Under the pieces are notes generated by a model. It ran no database searches and had not been told where the DNA came from. It saw only the letters and a list, made by a program, of their open reading frames with translations. The position numbers were made by a program, and so were the translations under genes. From the NCBI GenBank assembly GCA_965652545.1, contig CBFGWV010000081.1, forward strand, positions 1-16,524: a DNA stretch of 16,524 nt, read 5' to 3'. This document shows, piece after piece, positions 15,383-16,524 of this stretch (its first letter is position 1; every line of letters starts with the position of its first letter). Source of the DNA: CBFGWV01 sp965652545 (GTDB lineage: Bacteria > Pseudomonadota > Gammaproteobacteria > Competibacterales > Competibacteraceae).

Positions 15383-16207
15383 ATGCACACACCATCGAGC
15401 GGGAACGCGGCAATCCCCAACGTACTGACCATCGCCGGGTCCGACCCCAGCGGCGGTGCGGGTATCCAGGCCGACCTCAAGACCTTCTGTGCCCTTGGCG
15501 CATTCGGCACCACAGTCATCACCGCGCTGACCGCACAGAACACCCAGGGCGTCAGTGCTGTACATGCCATCCCAGCGGCGTTCGTGGCCGCCCAGATCGA
15601 CACCTTGTTCGACGACGTGACCATCCACGCCGCCAAGCTGGGCATGCTCGCCGACGCGGAGATCATCCACGCGGTGGCCGGCTGCCTGGGCCGGCGGCGG
15701 CCATCGTTCCTGGTGCTGGATCCGGTCATGGTCTCCAAGAGCGGTCATCGGCTGCTTGCCGAGGATGCAGTGGCCGCCCTGCGCGATACCTTGCTACCCA
15801 TGGTCGACTTGATCACCCCCAACCTGCCCGAGGCGGCGGATCTGTTGGGTGAATCGGAGGCCGTCGATCGTGACGCCATGCTGTCCCAGGCCCGCCGCCT
15901 GGCGGCTCTGGGGCCGGCGGCCGTATTGCTCAAAGGCGGCCATCTGGGCGGCACCGACAGCCCCGACCTGCTGCTCAGCGACGGTCAGGTGCACTGGCTG
16001 GAGTCCCCGCGTGTGGCCACGCGCAACAGCCACGGCACCGGCTGCACCTTATCCGCCGCCATCGCCGCACTGCGCCCGCAGCGCTCCGCCTGGTTGGCCG
16101 CGGTACGCGAGGCCAAGGGCTACCTCACCGAAGCCCTGCGCAGCAGCGACCGTCTGCGGGTCGGGTCAGGGCAGGGGCCGGTACACCATTTCCATCGCTG
16201 GTTCTGA
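15383..16207 (+). CDS. thiD: hydroxymethylpyrimidine / phosphomethylpyrimidine kinase
   Basis: ThiD phosphorylates HMP and then HMP-phosphate, giving the pyrimidine half of thiamin. The 274-aa product is a ribokinase-fold enzyme. It shows TIAGSDPSGGAGIQADLKTF at the N-terminus, the VLDPVMVSKSGHRLL loop, DLITPNLPEAADLL, LLKGGHL, and the ATP-site loop NSHGTGCTLSAAIAA with the Cys typical of ThiD. I chose the ATG at 15383 because AAGAGG ends eight bases before it; a GTG at 15359 or ATG at 15377 is possible. No TPP riboswitch is visible upstream in 15240-15382: an ACCTGA occurs, but not the CTGAGA part. There are no other thi genes in the window. Confidence 0.96.
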   Translation: MHTPSSGNAAIPNVLTIAGSDPSGGAGIQADLKTFCALGAFGTTVITALTAQNTQGVSAVHAIPAAFVAAQIDTLFDDVTIHAAKLGMLADAEIIHAVAGCLGRRRPSFLVLDPVMVSKSGHRLLAEDAVAALRDTLLPMVDLITPNLPEAADLLGESEAVDRDAMLSQARRLAALGPAAVLLKGGHLGGTDSPDLLLSDGQVHWLESPRVATRNSHGTGCTLSAAIAALRPQRSAWLAAVREAKGYLTEALRSSDRLRVGSGQGPVHHFHRWF

Positions 16208-16274
16208 CGGGTCAGCCCCTTCAACCGCTAGCGAAGCCAGGTGCGCGGGATCTCGAGTCGAATCAAGTTCTTCA

Positions 16275-16391
16275 ATGTAGGATGGGTTGAGCGCAGCGAT
16301 ACCCATCAGCCGCATTTGATCGAAGCGGCGTCCCCGAGGTGGTTCGCCGCCGCTCCATGATGGGTATCGCTGCGCTCAACCCATCCTACAT
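16275..16391. repeat. perfect 34-bp inverted repeat with 49-nt spacer
   Basis: The arms 16275-16308 and 16358-16391 are exact reverse complements over all 34 bases. The left arm contains GTAGGATGGGTTGAGCGCAG and ends in CGATACCCATCA. The spacer has a smaller GCGGCG/CGCCGC hairpin (16325-16330, 16345-16350). This resembles dispersed intergenic repeats of gammaproteobacteria (the GTAGGATGGGTT type) as I remember them. It lies 67 bp past thiD and may terminate or stabilise its transcript. Around it, 16208-16274 and 16392-16440 hold nothing I recognise. Confidence 0.9.
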
Positions 16392-16440
16392 AGCGTTGCC
16401 CATCGCACTCGGCAGCCGGCTGCTCGAAGGCACCGACGTG

Positions 16441-16524
16441 AGCCAGCGGATGAGGGAGGACCGTGGTCGGACCGTCGGCAGCATGGATGCTGCCGTCGAG
16501 CGCACACGGACGTGTTCACAGTGC
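16441..16524 (-). repeat. partial second copy of the nested palindrome, cut by the window edge
   Basis: Read on the minus strand, 16524-16470 matches 11499-11553 at 52 of 55 positions, with mismatches at the third, eighth and 23rd bases. It includes both inner hairpins, with CGGCAGCAT at 16476-16484 and ATGCTGCCG at 16487-16495. The flank 16441-16469 stands where the outer arm should be but its sequence differs from the arm of the first copy. The other arm lies beyond the window. Confidence 0.8.

Noticed and set aside
11446..16524. repeats taken as a CRISPR array
   Set aside because: There are only two copies of the core, 5 kb apart, with internal palindromes and no regular spacers or cas genes.

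Overview
The window is GC-rich, densely packed bacterial DNA. Class I PHA synthase, an RND efflux pump, HutD/Ves, CspA, dodecin, an NfeD/slipin pair and two families of intergenic inverted repeats together point to a gammaproteobacterium. A Chromatiales-like or sulfur-oxidiser-like lineage is my guess from general knowledge and was not tested. I see no phage genes, transposase, CRISPR array, tRNA or rRNA. Most of the gene content looks like ordinary chromosome. The least explained parts are one pair of unrecognised coupled genes, a few regulatory hairpins and the palindromic intergenic repeats.

Layout. 1-162: leader, possibly the 3' end of a cobalamin riboswitch cut by the window edge. 163-3289 (+): a membrane-tethered PotD-like solute-binding protein without transporter partners, then a HEAT-like protein and a secreted protein that overlap by ATGA. 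3296-7788 (-): an operon of a DUF2892 membrane protein, a periplasmic adaptor and an RND pump, with no outer-membrane channel in the window. 7915-9741 (-): PHA synthase. 9905-11445 (+): a CPBP-family membrane protein and a DUF1461 membrane protein, overlapping by one base and divergent from phaC. 11446-11651: a 114-bp nested palindrome between convergent genes. 11652-13804 (-): slipin and NfeD protease, overlapping by 4 nt. 13946-14524 (+): HutD/Ves. 14508-14717 (-): dodecin, whose 3' end overlaps hutD. 14976-15179 (+): cold-shock protein with a clear terminator. 15383-16207 (+): thiD. 16208-16524: no gene, but a perfect 34-bp inverted repeat and a second, inverted, partial copy of the 11.5-kb palindrome.

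Functional links. The DUF2892-adaptor-RND operon is an envelope export system that must borrow an outer-membrane channel. NfeD and slipin form the well-known membrane protease/SPFH scaffold pair. PhaC polymerises hydroxyacyl-CoA into storage polymer, but its precursor enzymes (PhaA, PhaB) and phasins are not here. ThiD (thiamin) and dodecin (flavin storage) are cofactor genes. No brand-new system can be proven from this window. The best leads are the nested palindrome family, whose core is conserved while the flanking arms differ, and the uncharacterised HEAT-like/secreted pair behind a hairpin that covers its ribosome binding site.
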